From: Geoglobus acetivorans
GTDB taxonomy: Archaea > Halobacteriota > Archaeoglobi > Archaeoglobales > Archaeoglobaceae
Direction of reading: 5' to 3'
NCBI RefSeq assembly: GCF_000789255.1
Contig: NZ_CP009552.1
Coordinates: 1,426,001-1,490,000, forward strand
Length of the DNA: 64,000 bases
Part shown: piece by piece, positions 1 to 8,910 of the stretch
How the letters are laid out: each line of letters begins with the position of its first letter
How positions within the stretch are numbered: position 1 is the stretch's first letter
Notes under the pieces: model-generated
Told to the model about the DNA's origin: nothing
Databases searched by the model: none
What the model saw: the letters and a program-made list of their open reading frames with translations, nothing else
Position numbers and translations under genes: made by a program

Positions 1-1
1 G

Positions 2-514
2 GGCAAAATTGTCGTAAAAATACTAAGCGGAGAACTGAAAGGAAAGAAATTCAAAAGAGTGGAATGCTGCACAGTCAGGGGAATAAGCCACTGCTCGAAT
101 CTTCCCGCACATGTTGCCGAAAGACAGGCAAAAAGTGCCGAAGAGGTTTTGAGAGAACATGGGTTACAAAGCGAAATAAGGACAGAGGTCAGGAGAGATG
201 TGTCCACTGGCTCAGGTATTACGCTGTTCTGCAAGTACAAAGGCTCAATATCGTACGGAGAAAAAGGCAAGCCCGCAGAAAAGGTTGGTGGTGGGGCTGC
301 ACTCGAAATTATAGGAGAGATTGGCTCGCCCGGTACATTCGACAGACACCTTGCCGATCAGGTGATGATCCCAGGCGTTATCGCAAGAGGAGTTACGGTG
401 TACAGCTCAACAGAGATCACACGGCACATACTCAGCAACGCCTATGTCATCAACAGCTTTATCGATGGTTCCGTAGAAATAAAAGACGACACAATCAGAA
501 TATCGGGGATCTGA
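2..514 (+). CDS. rtcA: RNA 3'-terminal phosphate cyclase, C-terminal part (5' end outside window)
   Basis: RtcA converts RNA 3'-phosphates to 2',3'-cyclic phosphates using ATP through a covalent AMP-histidine. The reading frame is open from the window edge, so only about the last 170 residues are present. The family signature VRGISHCSNLP is visible near residue 22, and the HLADQ segment that carries the catalytic histidine lies about two thirds of the way along. The protein ends with a normal TGA at 512-514. The true start lies upstream of the window. It is codirectional with the hydrogenase but separated by about 130 bases containing a promoter, so it is probably a separate unit. Confidence 0.9.
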   Translation, partial: GKIVVKILSGELKGKKFKRVECCTVRGISHCSNLPAHVAERQAKSAEEVLREHGLQSEIRTEVRRDVSTGSGITLFCKYKGSISYGEKGKPAEKVGGGAALEIIGEIGSPGTFDRHLADQVMIPGVIARGVTVYSSTEITRHILSNAYVINSFIDGSVEIKDDTIRISGI

Positions 515-573
515 ACCTCATATACCCATACTGGGAGATCTGCTCTTTATGAATAAAAATTAACGGCGAAAAC

Positions 574-582
574 CTTAAATAT
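574..582 (+). promoter_or_regulatory. TATA-like element of the hydrogenase operon
   Basis: An A+T core (cttaaatat) lies about 70 bases upstream of the hydrogenase small-subunit ATG, in the gap after rtcA. It would place transcription start near 605. A strong ribosome binding site (ggaggtg, 636-642) sits 6 bases before the ATG, so this transcript probably has a leader. A second A+T stretch at 629-636 is a weaker alternative. Confidence 0.45.
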
Positions 583-594
583 GAGTTTATATTA

Positions 595-626
595 ATTAAT
601 CATGCGAAAAAAAGTAAATGATTAAT
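595..626. repeat. 9-bp inverted repeat overlapping the expected hydrogenase transcription start
   Basis: The arms attaatcat (595-603) and atgattaat (618-626) are perfect reverse complements separated by 14 bases. The element lies just downstream of the TATA-like box and before the Shine-Dalgarno site. That is where an archaeal repressor would block initiation. The operator role is inferred from position only. Confidence 0.4.
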
Positions 627-648
627 AGTTATATTTGGAGGTGTCTCA

Positions 649-1716
649 ATGCAACTGAGCAGGAGAGATTTTAGCAAAGCTCTTGCAACCCTGGGCGCAA
701 CCGGATTTCTGCTGAGATACAAAACAGAGATTGTAAATGCTTTTGAAACGGCAAAAAGCAATGGGGTGAATCTGTTCTGGTTGCAGGGTCAGAGTGATAC
801 TGCCTGTACGGTTTCACTTCTTCAGGCCTCCGATCCAGACCTTTACGACGCTGTTGAAGAACTGAAGGTTGGAATCAACTTCCACCCAACAATCATGCCA
901 TCATTTGGAGATGAGGCAATAAGTGTTCTGGAGAATACTGAACCAGATATACTCGTTCTCGAAGGTTCCATTCCCACAGGAGACATGGAATACGCATGCA
1001 CCTTTGGAGAGAGAAACGGAAAGGAGGTAACTCTTGTCGAGTGGCTGGACGAGCTGATTCCAAGGACGAAAGTGGCGATAGTCGGTTTTGGAAGCTGTGC
1101 CACGTACGGAGGGATACCCTCTGGAAGGGATTTCGACGGAAAAAGCCCGACAAATGCTGTGGGGCTTTACCAGTTCCTGAAGGACAGGAAACCATCAGTG
1201 CCGGTGGTGCTGATACCCGGCTGTCCGGGACACCCAGACTGGCTGATGGTCACGCTCGCAAGTGTGCTGCTCGGGATTGTTCCCGAGCTTGACGACCACT
1301 GGAGGCCCAAAGCATTCTTCTCAAACCTGATACACGACAACTGCGCGAGGAGGGGATTCTACGACGAAGGGTGGTTTGCTGAGAGCTTCATGGAGAGCGA
1401 CATGAGGTACAACAAGTGCCTGTTCAAGCTGGGGTGCAGGGGGCCGATGACGCTCTCCGCATGCAGCGAGACCAAGTGGAACGGAGGAATAAACGTCTGC
1501 ATGAATGCCGGAGCGCCCTGCATAGGGTGCATGCACCCCGGATTTCCGGACGAGACTTCGCCGTTCTTCAAGGCCCAGAGCAGGCTGGAGATAGACCTGA
1601 CGAAGACCGTATTCACGACACTGACCGGAGCGGTTCTGGTTGGTGCGGGAGCCTACATTGTAACCCATGCAGTAAGGGAGAGCAAGATTGAGAAGGAAAG
1701 GAGGAAAGAGAAATGA
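649..1716 (+). CDS. membrane-bound [NiFe] hydrogenase, small (Fe-S) subunit
   Basis: Electron-transfer subunit of an uptake [NiFe] hydrogenase. The N-terminus carries a Tat twin-arginine motif (SRRDFSKAL, residues 4-12) and a hydrophobic stretch. The C-terminus has one membrane span (about 320-340) followed by a basic tail, so the enzyme should sit on the outer face of the membrane. Iron-sulfur ligand motifs include CATYGG (near 150), PGCPG, and the C-terminal cysteine groups. Odd point: the first proximal-cluster motif reads QGQSDTACTVS, with Asp50 where the family normally has the first Cys; Cys53 is kept. It resembles Vht/Hya group 1 enzymes. Its stop overlaps the cytochrome b start (ATGA). 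Confidence 0.93.
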   Translation: MQLSRRDFSKALATLGATGFLLRYKTEIVNAFETAKSNGVNLFWLQGQSDTACTVSLLQASDPDLYDAVEELKVGINFHPTIMPSFGDEAISVLENTEPDILVLEGSIPTGDMEYACTFGERNGKEVTLVEWLDELIPRTKVAIVGFGSCATYGGIPSGRDFDGKSPTNAVGLYQFLKDRKPSVPVVLIPGCPGHPDWLMVTLASVLLGIVPELDDHWRPKAFFSNLIHDNCARRGFYDEGWFAESFMESDMRYNKCLFKLGCRGPMTLSACSETKWNGGINVCMNAGAPCIGCMHPGFPDETSPFFKAQSRLEIDLTKTVFTTLTGAVLVGAGAYIVTHAVRESKIEKERRKEK

Positions 1717-2369
1717 GGTACGTTCTGAGGTTTGATGTCCACCAGAGGCTCCAGCATCTGCTCCTTCTCACCAGCTTCATAATTCTCGCAGTCACAGGCC
1801 TTCCACTTCTCTACAGATATACGGACTGGGGCATGGGGCTGATCAATGCTATGGGAGGGGTTGAAAACGTACGAGGGTGGCACAGACTTGCCAGTTTCGT
1901 GATGATTTTCGCAGGAATTTACCACATCCTGTGGGCCCTGGCAAAAAGACCGACAACAATGATACCCAGGATGAAGGATGTCCGGGACTTCATAGCGGAC
2001 GTGAAGTTCGCATTTGGCATGTCCAATGAGGTGCCGGAATACCACAAGTTCAGCTACGTGCAGAAGTTCGAGTACTGGGGTGCCTTCTGGGGAATGGTCA
2101 TAATGATCTCAACCGGGCTCGTGCTGAGCTATCCGGATATTTTCTCTCCATCAGGAGAGTGGTTTGCCGCTTTCAGAGTTGCGCACTGGGAGGAGGCAAT
2201 TCTGGCTGTTGTTTTCATAGCGAGCTGGCACATGTACTTCAGCCATCTCAGGAAGAAGTTCTTCCCCTTCAACAAGGTCATCTTCACCGGCAGGATGGAA
2301 CTGGACAAGGCGGAGGATGAGCATCCCCTCTGGGTTGAGGAGGTGATTAAGCGTGGAAGTGGTAATTGA
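1713..2369 (+). CDS. hydrogenase cytochrome b subunit
   Basis: A 218-residue membrane protein of the HyaC/VhtC di-heme cytochrome b type. It anchors the hydrogenase and passes electrons to the quinone pool. About four transmembrane segments are visible (roughly 15-35, 55-75, 110-130, 165-190). Candidate heme histidines lie in the first helix (HQRLQH), in the GWHRL and IYHILW segments, and in the last helix (AHWEE, ASWHMYFSH). Translation is coupled to both neighbours: ATGA overlap upstream and 17 bases shared with the large subunit downstream. The order small-cytochrome-large differs from the usual small-large-cytochrome order. Confidence 0.9.
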   Translation: MRYVLRFDVHQRLQHLLLLTSFIILAVTGLPLLYRYTDWGMGLINAMGGVENVRGWHRLASFVMIFAGIYHILWALAKRPTTMIPRMKDVRDFIADVKFAFGMSNEVPEYHKFSYVQKFEYWGAFWGMVIMISTGLVLSYPDIFSPSGEWFAAFRVAHWEEAILAVVFIASWHMYFSHLRKKFFPFNKVIFTGRMELDKAEDEHPLWVEEVIKRGSGN

Positions 2370-3927
2370 TCCGGTTACGAGACTTGAGGGTCATCACGGA
2401 GTGAAGCTGAACGTGGAGGGTGGAGTGGTCAGGGAGGCGAAGGCTCTCGCAACGATGTTCAGGGGGTTTGAGAGAATCGTGGTTGGCAGGGATGTGAGGG
2501 ACGCACCGATAATCCTGCAGAGGATATGCGGGGTCTGCCACAACGACCACAGACTTGCGAGTCTGTTTGCAATTGAAAACGCCGCAGGACTCGGAAACGA
2601 ATGGGGTCACGGGCTACCCGAACCGGCGCTGCTGCTCAGAAACGTCATCGCAAGCCTTCAATACGTCTTCGACCACCCGGTATGGGCTTACGCTCTCACT
2701 GGCCCCGATTACTGCGACCAGATACACAAAACCGGACTTACAAGGTTCAACCCGCTTGTTGGCCAGGGCGTGAAGGAGGCCGTCTTCGCCCAGAGAAGAC
2801 TTCACCAGGCCATGGCATATATCGGTGGAAAGGTGCCGCACATCATGACACCCATTCATGGCGGGGTAACCCTCGAAATAGACGAGAAGGTGATTAGCAG
2901 GCTGATCAGCATCGTTCTCGATGTCAAGAAGTGGGCAATAGGGGTTGGACTCGGAAAGACCACGCTCGAACACACGGCCGATGTGGCCGGATACATCATA
3001 GACGACGTCTCCAGAAAGATTCAGGACGGTAAGGAGATCACGCCGCCTTCAGATCCGGAGATCGGCAGGGGCCTCTACGACCTCGTGTCGCTCATCGTGG
3101 TGATGGCAAACATGGGCCTGGCTGAAATGGGAGATAGAACACCAGCGATGCTGGCATACGGATTTCTGACAGATGCTGAAGGAAAGCTGTTCTTTCCATC
3201 AGGCTTTTTCAACGGAAGCGAGCTTGAGAAGTTCGACTACAGAAAGATAAGTGAAGACGTGAAGCACTCATACTACAGCGACGATGCAGGTGGGGAGTAC
3301 GTGGGTAATGAGGACACGAGAAAACTCGTTCCGAAATACGGAAAGAGCGGCGCATACACCTGGGCCAAGGCACCCAGATACGCTGGCAAGCCGGCAGAGG
3401 TGGGGCCTCTCGCAAGGATGGTGGCCAAGGGTTTCAGAGACGGGTGGGAATACGGAGACCCGCTTGACTTGAGAAAGAGCCTTGCAGGGGGAAGAACCGC
3501 AAGCAACGCTCTGGCGAGGAACATTGCGAGGATTCAGGAGGAACTCCTCATGATAGACTACCTCGAAAACCTGCTCCTCCAGCTGAAAGACCATGCAGGC
3601 AAGAAAACACACATCGAGTTTCCGGAAAACCTGACGGGAGAGGGTGTCGGACTGAGAGAGGCCCCGAGAGGGGCGCTGGGACACTGGATGAGGGCGAAGG
3701 ACGGGAAGGTCGAGAACTATCAGGTCATAGCTCCAACGACCTGGAACGTCTCACCGAGAGATTCAGCCGGAAATCCCGGACCGCTTGAGGAAGCGCTTGT
3801 CGGAACTCCGATGGAGAATGAAGATCAGTGGGACGTCGTGAGAGTGATACACAGCTTCGACCTCTGTCTGGCATGCACGGTCCACGTTTTCACCAACGAT
3901 GGCAGAAAGTGGAACTTCATTGTCTAA
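2353..3927 (+). CDS. membrane-bound [NiFe] hydrogenase, large (catalytic) subunit
   Basis: Catalytic subunit carrying the Ni-Fe site. The N-terminal ligand motif RICGVC (Cys59, Cys62) and the C-terminal motif DLCLACTVH (Cys505, Cys508, His511) are both present. After His511 there are 13 more residues, the peptide normally removed by a maturation endopeptidase after nickel insertion. The C-terminal motif has Leu504 where DPCxxC is nearly universal. Starts with GTG at 2353, overlapping the cytochrome gene. No maturation protease or hyp gene is in this window, so maturation must be encoded elsewhere. With the cytochrome subunit it should feed menaquinone, whose synthesis genes are at 30.8-33.6 kb. 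Confidence 0.93.
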   Translation: MEVVIDPVTRLEGHHGVKLNVEGGVVREAKALATMFRGFERIVVGRDVRDAPIILQRICGVCHNDHRLASLFAIENAAGLGNEWGHGLPEPALLLRNVIASLQYVFDHPVWAYALTGPDYCDQIHKTGLTRFNPLVGQGVKEAVFAQRRLHQAMAYIGGKVPHIMTPIHGGVTLEIDEKVISRLISIVLDVKKWAIGVGLGKTTLEHTADVAGYIIDDVSRKIQDGKEITPPSDPEIGRGLYDLVSLIVVMANMGLAEMGDRTPAMLAYGFLTDAEGKLFFPSGFFNGSELEKFDYRKISEDVKHSYYSDDAGGEYVGNEDTRKLVPKYGKSGAYTWAKAPRYAGKPAEVGPLARMVAKGFRDGWEYGDPLDLRKSLAGGRTASNALARNIARIQEELLMIDYLENLLLQLKDHAGKKTHIEFPENLTGEGVGLREAPRGALGHWMRAKDGKVENYQVIAPTTWNVSPRDSAGNPGPLEEALVGTPMENEDQWDVVRVIHSFDLCLACTVHVFTNDGRKWNFIV

Positions 3928-3935
3928 TTTTTTTA

Positions 3936-4484
3936 TCATGCCCTTCCCCTGTTTTCTCCATGGATTATGGCTGAAGCAATCATGTGTGCCATTCTCAAAC
4001 ACTCCGGAATGTTTCCCTTCAGGGATGCAAGCCTCAAGTACTCTCTCGCCTCTTCCAGCCCGCATCCTTTAAACTGGATAAATACCTCTCCTGCATCATA
4101 AACAGGTCCGGCTTTTTCAATCATGTTTTTTCTCGTTTCGAAGCCATCCACGTTTTTCAATGCGCTGTAAATGTCATCAAAATTGGGCCGCTTCCTCATC
4201 ACAACGACAACAGGCATATTAAGCCGCTCATGTATGGCTTCAATATCTGCTATGTTGAACCCCCCGAATGTTATTCCACTCAGAAATATGCAGTGAACAA
4301 GTTCTCTGAATTTTGACCTTCCGAGCATGGAGATTATCCGGTCAGTAACGTCAAAACCATCAACAGCAATGCTGTCGACAAGAACCCCTTCGAGATACGA
4401 ATTGCCCTCGGTTACTGCACCAACAATGCTGGCCCTATCGTTCCTGAAGCTGTCATCAAAACCAACAAATCGATATCTTTTCAT
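3936..4484 (-). CDS. DUF99 family protein (endonuclease dU / endonuclease V-like)
   Basis: A 182-residue protein matching the archaeal DUF99 family, annotated in databases as endonuclease dU and structurally related to endonuclease V. The start FVGFDDSFR carries an acidic pair typical of the RNase H-like fold. A second conserved segment is LSGITFGGFN. The role is probably repair or processing of deaminated or uracil-containing DNA, known only from family work. Its ATG shares one base with the stop of the upstream 61-residue gene (TGATG), and it ends just downstream of the convergent hydrogenase gene. It is therefore the last gene of a chain running from the ATP synthase operon. Confidence 0.82.
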   Translation of the reverse strand: MKRYRFVGFDDSFRNDRASIVGAVTEGNSYLEGVLVDSIAVDGFDVTDRIISMLGRSKFRELVHCIFLSGITFGGFNIADIEAIHERLNMPVVVVMRKRPNFDDIYSALKNVDGFETRKNMIEKAGPVYDAGEVFIQFKGCGLEEAREYLRLASLKGNIPECLRMAHMIASAIIHGENRGRA

Positions 4485-4669
4485 CAGCAGTTATAATGGC
4501 TTTTCACGTATTTAACCCCATCCACCTTGCTCAATTCCTCTCCGCTATCTGCGTTCACGATGAAGTGATAATCATAAAAAGCCTCATAAACCTCAGGGAA
4601 TATATCCCTGAGCTTTCTAAAAACCTCTTCTTTCCTCGCCAGGTCCACCCAGACCTCAAAATAGGGCAT
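4484..4669 (-). CDS. small conserved-looking protein, 61 aa, function unknown
   Basis: Not assigned to a named family. The predicted product is a compact alpha/beta protein with alternating hydrophobic strands (YFEVWVDL at the start, YHFIVNAD in the middle, VKYVKSHY at the end), which resembles a small ferredoxin-like or ACT-like half-domain. There is no membrane span. The gene starts one base after the stop of the 53-residue membrane protein and shares one base with the DUF99 start, so translation is coupled on both sides. The coupling supports it as a real gene. Confidence 0.6.
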   Translation of the reverse strand: MPYFEVWVDLARKEEVFRKLRDIFPEVYEAFYDYHFIVNADSGEELSKVDGVKYVKSHYNC

Positions 4670-4670
4670 G

Positions 4671-4832
4671 CTAACCCCTCAGACCGGCAATATCATATAC
4701 TCCAAAAACGATTATAAAAAATAAGATTATGCCGACTGCAACCCTGATTGTGCTGATTACCCACCAGTACTTGAGAATCCTCACGAGGTTTTCTTCGTCC
4801 ATCAACCATCTGAAAATCCGCTCTGAAATCAT
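4671..4832 (-). CDS. 53-aa single-span membrane protein coupled to atpD
   Basis: Very short gene found by reading the gap after atpD. The ATG at 4832 overlaps the atpD stop in an ATGA junction and the gene ends with TAG at 4671. The product has a charged N-terminal half (ISERIFRWLMDEENLVR), then a segment with Trp-Trp, and one hydrophobic span (AVGIILFFIIVFGVY). No family recognised. Position directly behind the last ATP synthase subunit suggests a small membrane accessory or assembly factor, but that is inference. Overlaps at both ends and a clean hydrophobic helix argue against chance. Confidence 0.6.
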   Translation of the reverse strand: MISERIFRWLMDEENLVRILKYWWVISTIRVAVGIILFFIIVFGVYDIAGLRG

Positions 4833-5458
4833 GCCTCAGCCTGCTCTTTCTTCCCCTTGATCTTCTTCAGCCTGATGATATTCTCTCTGTCCATTTCTTC
4901 AAGCTTGAACGTGATATATCCTGCAGCTTCCTCCATCCTCGGGATGACATTGAACTCGAGAGCATTGACCCTCCTCTTGGTCCTCTCAATCTCGTCAATG
5001 AGCCTTTTCAGTGTGGTTTCAATCTCAGCAACCTCAAGAATCGCATCTACAAGCTCTTCGTATGCTTCGACAGCCTCATCAATTCTTGCAGTTGTACCAA
5101 TTATACCGTAATTTCTCTCCCCAACACTCTTTCGGACTTTTTCCCTTTTTATAACCGGAACAACAACACCCATGATGTTCTTTCGCTTGAGGGTGAATGA
5201 CGGGGGCTTGTCCACAGACAGTGCAATTGATTTCACGGCGATAACACCATCTGCCGCCATTGCAAGAGCGAGCTTCTCCTGAGCCTCCTGATAGCTCCGA
5301 ACCATCTCGTCAATAACCTTCTTCGCATCTTCGAGTATCGTCCTGAATTCCATTATGAGGCCATCTCTTTTCATTTTCAGGAGCGAGTGCCCCTTCTTTG
5401 CCATTGTTATTCTCCTTCTGAGCTTGATGAGCTCCATTCTCGTTGGCTGGACGTCCAT
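4829..5458 (-). CDS. atpD: A-type ATP synthase subunit D (central stalk)
   Basis: A 209-residue coiled-coil subunit of the rotary central stalk. The family start is clear (MELIKLRRR near residue 8, then HSLLKMKRDGLI), and so is the C-terminal helix with RRVNALEFNVIP. It forms the rotor axle with subunit F and couples the proton- or sodium-driven ring to the A3B3 head. It is the last recognised subunit gene in the operon, 27 bases after atpB, and its stop overlaps the 53-residue membrane protein gene. Length is normal. Confidence 0.95.
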   Translation of the reverse strand: MDVQPTRMELIKLRRRITMAKKGHSLLKMKRDGLIMEFRTILEDAKKVIDEMVRSYQEAQEKLALAMAADGVIAVKSIALSVDKPPSFTLKRKNIMGVVVPVIKREKVRKSVGERNYGIIGTTARIDEAVEAYEELVDAILEVAEIETTLKRLIDEIERTKRRVNALEFNVIPRMEEAAGYITFKLEEMDRENIIRLKKIKGKKEQAEA

Positions 5459-5485
5459 TGTCTACCACCTCAAAAAATTAAAAAG

Positions 5486-6877
5486 TTATTCAGCCGTTTT
5501 TTCCTTCTTCTTGTATGCAGGGTGATACTTCACTATGTACTTCCTCTCGATCTTTGTCAGCTCGCTTTCTGGAAGCATCGAGAGGAGGTCCCAGCCAATA
5601 TCAAGGGTCGTCTCGATGTCTCTGTCCTCGTATCTTCCCTGCTGTACGAATCTCCTTTCAAACTCATCCGCAAATCTGAGGTATCTTCTATCTCTCTCCG
5701 AAAGCGCCTCCTCACCAACAATTGCAACGAGACCTCTGAGATCGACACCCTCAGCATAGGCTGCATACATCTGGTCGTTCCACTGCACATGATCATCTCT
5801 CGTCTTACCCTCGCCAATACCTTCTTTCATCAGCCTGCTGAGTGATGGCAGAACGTTGATGGGCGGGTAGATACCCTTGGCGTGCAGCTCTCTGCTGAGC
5901 ACGATCTGTCCCTCTGTGATGTAGCCGGTGAGGTCCGGAATCGGGTGAGTGATGTCGTCTCCCGGCATCGTAAGGATGGGCATCTGGGTGATCGTACCCT
6001 TCCTTCCCCTGATTCTTCCTGCCCTCTCGTAAATCGTAGCAAGGTCGGTGTACATGTAACCCGGATAGCCTCTTCTTCCAGGCACTTCTTCTCTCGCAGC
6101 GGAGATCTCTCTCAGAGCCTCACAGTAGTTGGTCATGTCAGTGAGGATGACGAGGACATGCAAGTCATACTCGTAGGCGAGGAATTCAGCAGCGGTGAGA
6201 GCCATTCTCGGTGTAAGCAGTCTCTCAATGGCAGGATCGTTTGCCAGGTTCAGGAAGACCACTGCTCTTTCGAGTGCTCCGGTCCTCTCAAAATCCTTCA
6301 TGAACTGGTGAGCCTCTTCGTAAGTGATACCCATGGCCGCAAAGACGACAGCGAACTCTTCTCCTTCCCCTCTAACCTTTGCCTGCCTTGCCACCTGCAG
6401 GGCTATATCGTTATGGGGAAGACCTGAACCGGAGAAAATGGGCAGCTTCTGTCCTCTGACAAGGGTGTTCATTCCGTCTATGGCCGATATACCGGTCTGT
6501 ATGAATTCTCTTGGATACTCTCTTGCGTACGGATTAATAGCCGCACCAATAATCTCCCTTCTCTCCTCCGGAACGATCTTGGGCCCACCATCGATTGGAT
6601 CTCCTGAACCACTCAGAATTCTCCCGAGCATGTCGTAACTGACGTTAAGCCTGATGATGTCTCCGGTAAACCTCACAGTTGATGAGGTGTCGATACCTCT
6701 CGTACCCTCGAAAACCTGAACGACAACGACATCCTTTGAGGTGTCAAGAACCTGTCCTCTCCTCGTTGACCCGTCGGGCAGTGTTATCGTAACCAGCTCA
6801 CCGTAACCAACCGGCTCTGTCTTCTCAACAAAGACAAGAGGTCCGGAAACCTGAGTGATTGTTTTGTATTCTTTCAT
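5486..6877 (-). CDS. atpB: A-type ATP synthase subunit B
   Basis: Non-catalytic regulatory subunit of the A3B3 head, 463 residues. It has the family start ([14 protein letters not shown]), the [11 protein letters not shown] segment that replaces a functional P-loop, and the [15 protein letters not shown] region. It lies directly after atpA with no gap: the atpA stop ends at 6878 and this ATG begins at 6877. Head subunits are encoded F-A-B-D as in other euryarchaea. Confidence 0.97.
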   Translation of the reverse strand: MKEYKTITQVSGPLVFVEKTEPVGYGELVTITLPDGSTRRGQVLDTSKDVVVVQVFEGTRGIDTSSTVRFTGDIIRLNVSYDMLGRILSGSGDPIDGGPKIVPEERREIIGAAINPYAREYPREFIQTGISAIDGMNTLVRGQKLPIFSGSGLPHNDIALQVARQAKVRGEGEEFAVVFAAMGITYEEAHQFMKDFERTGALERAVVFLNLANDPAIERLLTPRMALTAAEFLAYEYDLHVLVILTDMTNYCEALREISAAREEVPGRRGYPGYMYTDLATIYERAGRIRGRKGTITQMPILTMPGDDITHPIPDLTGYITEGQIVLSRELHAKGIYPPINVLPSLSRLMKEGIGEGKTRDDHVQWNDQMYAAYAEGVDLRGLVAIVGEEALSERDRRYLRFADEFERRFVQQGRYEDRDIETTLDIGWDLLSMLPESELTKIERKYIVKYHPAYKKKEKTAE

Positions 6878-8614
6878 TTATTCCACCCCCAGATTTGCCT
6901 TAATCTTCTTCAGTGCGTTATCAAGTGCCCCCTGGTAATCTTCCTCAAACTTGGCTCTCGCAAGCTCGTCAATACCCTCGACGCCAATTATTTCATCAAC
7001 GAGCTTTCCGGATTCAAGTGCCTTGTAGAACAGGTCATTGACGTCCTTTATCGCTTTGAGCAGGTCATACTGTTTCTTGAGGTCACAGTATGTATCAACC
7101 GGATGATAGGCATACTGCTGGAGATACACTTCTCTTATCAGCCTCGCAACCTCAAGCAGAAGTCTCTGGGATTCCGGCAGAGCATCGCTACCGACAAGCT
7201 GCACAATCTCCTGAAGGTTTGCCTCCTCCTGCAGCACAGTCATTGCCCACTTTCTCAGCTCGCTCCAGTCTGAGGCAATATTCTGATTGAACCAGTCAGC
7301 AAGGATGTCGGCATAAAGGCTGTAGCTCTGGAGCCAGTTTATAGCCGGGAAGTGTCTTCTTGCTGCAAGCTTCGCATCAAGAGCCCAGAAAACCTTAACA
7401 ATTCTCAGAGTGTTCTGAGTCACAGGCTCTGAGAAGTCACCACCGGGTGGTGAGACCGCACCAACAACCGTGACACTTCCAATGTTACCGTTCAGCGTCC
7501 TGACTCTTCCAGCCCTCTCGTAGAACTCTGCAAGTCTTGAAGCGAGATAGGCAGGATATCCTTCCTCACCGGGCATTTCCTCAAGTCTTCCAGAGATTTC
7601 TCTCATTGCTTCCGCCCATCTGCTCGTTGAATCTGCCATGATACTGACATCATATCCCATATCTCTGAAGTACTCGGCAATCGTGATTCCGGTATAAACA
7701 CTTGCTTCTCTTGCGGCAACAGGCATGTTTGATGTGTTTGCGATAAGCACCGTTCTCTCCATGAGTGGTTTACCTGTCCTCGGATCCTCGAGCTCCGGGA
7801 ACTCCTCCAGAACCTCGGTCATCTCGTTGCCCCTCTCACCGCAACCAATGTAAACGACGATGTGCGTGTCACTCCACTTGGCAAGCTGGTGCTGTGTGAC
7901 TGTCTTACCACTTCCGAAGGGTCCCGGAATTGCCGCCGTACCACCCTTGGCCACAGGGAACATGGTGTCAAGAATCCTCTGACCGGTTATCAGAGGGATC
8001 TCAGGTGGAAGCTTTTCCTTGTAAGGCCTTGGAACTCTAACGGGCCACTTGTGAGCCATTTTAAGCTCAGTCCCGTCATCGAGAACGGCAACAGTATCAT
8101 CAACCGTAAAGCTGCCTTCATATATCTCAGATATCGTTCCCGAAACGTTTGGTGGCACAAGCACCTTATGCTCAAACATCTCTGTTTCCTGCACTGTTCC
8201 AAGAATGTCTCCTCCACTAACCTTATCACCCTTCTTGACGACCGGTTTGAACTCCCATTTCTTTGATTTGTCAAGTGCCGGAGCATCGATACCCCTTCCA
8301 ATGAAGTCACCACTTGCATCTTTCAGTGCTGGCAGAGGTCTCTGAACACCATCGTAGATTGACTTCAGCAGCCCTGGACCGAGCTCAACGCTAAGTGGCA
8401 TTCCCGTGTTCTCAATTTTGTCCCCCGGCTTTATTCCGGACGTGTCCTCGTAAACCTGAATCAGTGCCTTCTCTCCTACGAGACCTACAACCTCTCCCAT
8501 CAGTCCCTCTTCTCCGACCCTGCAAACGTCATACATTCTTGCCTTCAGCCCTTCCGCAACCACTAAGGGCCCTGATACACGATAAACCTTTCCAATTAAT
8601 TCCTTCACTTCCAT
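6878..8614 (-). CDS. atpA: A-type ATP synthase subunit A (catalytic)
   Basis: Catalytic nucleotide-binding subunit, 578 residues. The Walker A loop GPFGSGKT is present near residue 234, followed by [13 protein letters not shown] and the [32 protein letters not shown] core in pieces. The roughly 100-residue non-homologous insertion typical of A/V-type subunit A lies before the P-loop. There is no sign of an intein in the P-loop region, an occasional feature of archaeal homologues. The start overlaps the end of atpF by 10 bases. Confidence 0.97.
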   Translation of the reverse strand: MEVKELIGKVYRVSGPLVVAEGLKARMYDVCRVGEEGLMGEVVGLVGEKALIQVYEDTSGIKPGDKIENTGMPLSVELGPGLLKSIYDGVQRPLPALKDASGDFIGRGIDAPALDKSKKWEFKPVVKKGDKVSGGDILGTVQETEMFEHKVLVPPNVSGTISEIYEGSFTVDDTVAVLDDGTELKMAHKWPVRVPRPYKEKLPPEIPLITGQRILDTMFPVAKGGTAAIPGPFGSGKTVTQHQLAKWSDTHIVVYIGCGERGNEMTEVLEEFPELEDPRTGKPLMERTVLIANTSNMPVAAREASVYTGITIAEYFRDMGYDVSIMADSTSRWAEAMREISGRLEEMPGEEGYPAYLASRLAEFYERAGRVRTLNGNIGSVTVVGAVSPPGGDFSEPVTQNTLRIVKVFWALDAKLAARRHFPAINWLQSYSLYADILADWFNQNIASDWSELRKWAMTVLQEEANLQEIVQLVGSDALPESQRLLLEVARLIREVYLQQYAYHPVDTYCDLKKQYDLLKAIKDVNDLFYKALESGKLVDEIIGVEGIDELARAKFEEDYQGALDNALKKIKANLGVE

Positions 8615-8910
8615 AAGTCAACACCTATAGCCCTTCTTATCTTTTCTCTAATTTCCTCAACTCCTCCCTCCTCGCCGAGGGCAACAAACGTTGGCTCAAC
8701 ACTTTCATCGACCGCCCTTCTCAGAGCGAGAGGGAGCTTTTTCAGGAGATCATACTTTATGACCGCAACACCAATTTCCTCGCTCCCGAGTACCTTTTCA
8801 ACAGTTTCAACAAGCTCCTCATCAGTCCTAACATCAAAAATATCCCTGATGCCTACGAGTCTGAATCCCAGGTTGAACTCCGGATCGCCAATAACTGCCA
8901 GCCTCTTCAT
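8605..8910 (-). CDS. atpF: A-type ATP synthase subunit F
   Basis: Small Rossmann-like central-stalk subunit, 101 residues. The start [18 protein letters not shown] is a good family match, with a glycine-rich beginning and an alternating beta/alpha pattern. It binds subunit D in the rotor. It overlaps atpC upstream by an ATGA junction (8907-8910) and atpA downstream by 10 bases. Confidence 0.93.
   Translation of the reverse strand: MKRLAVIGDPEFNLGFRLVGIRDIFDVRTDEELVETVEKVLGSEEIGVAVIKYDLLKKLPLALRRAVDESVEPTFVALGEEGGVEEIREKIRRAIGVDLWK

Noticed and set aside
64-552. Long frame overlapping the rtcA end
   Set aside because: It is Arg/Lys-rich and lies wholly over the rtcA frame, which has clear family motifs.
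6878-8614. Possible intein in atpA
   Set aside because: The P-loop and surrounding motifs are uninterrupted and the length is normal.
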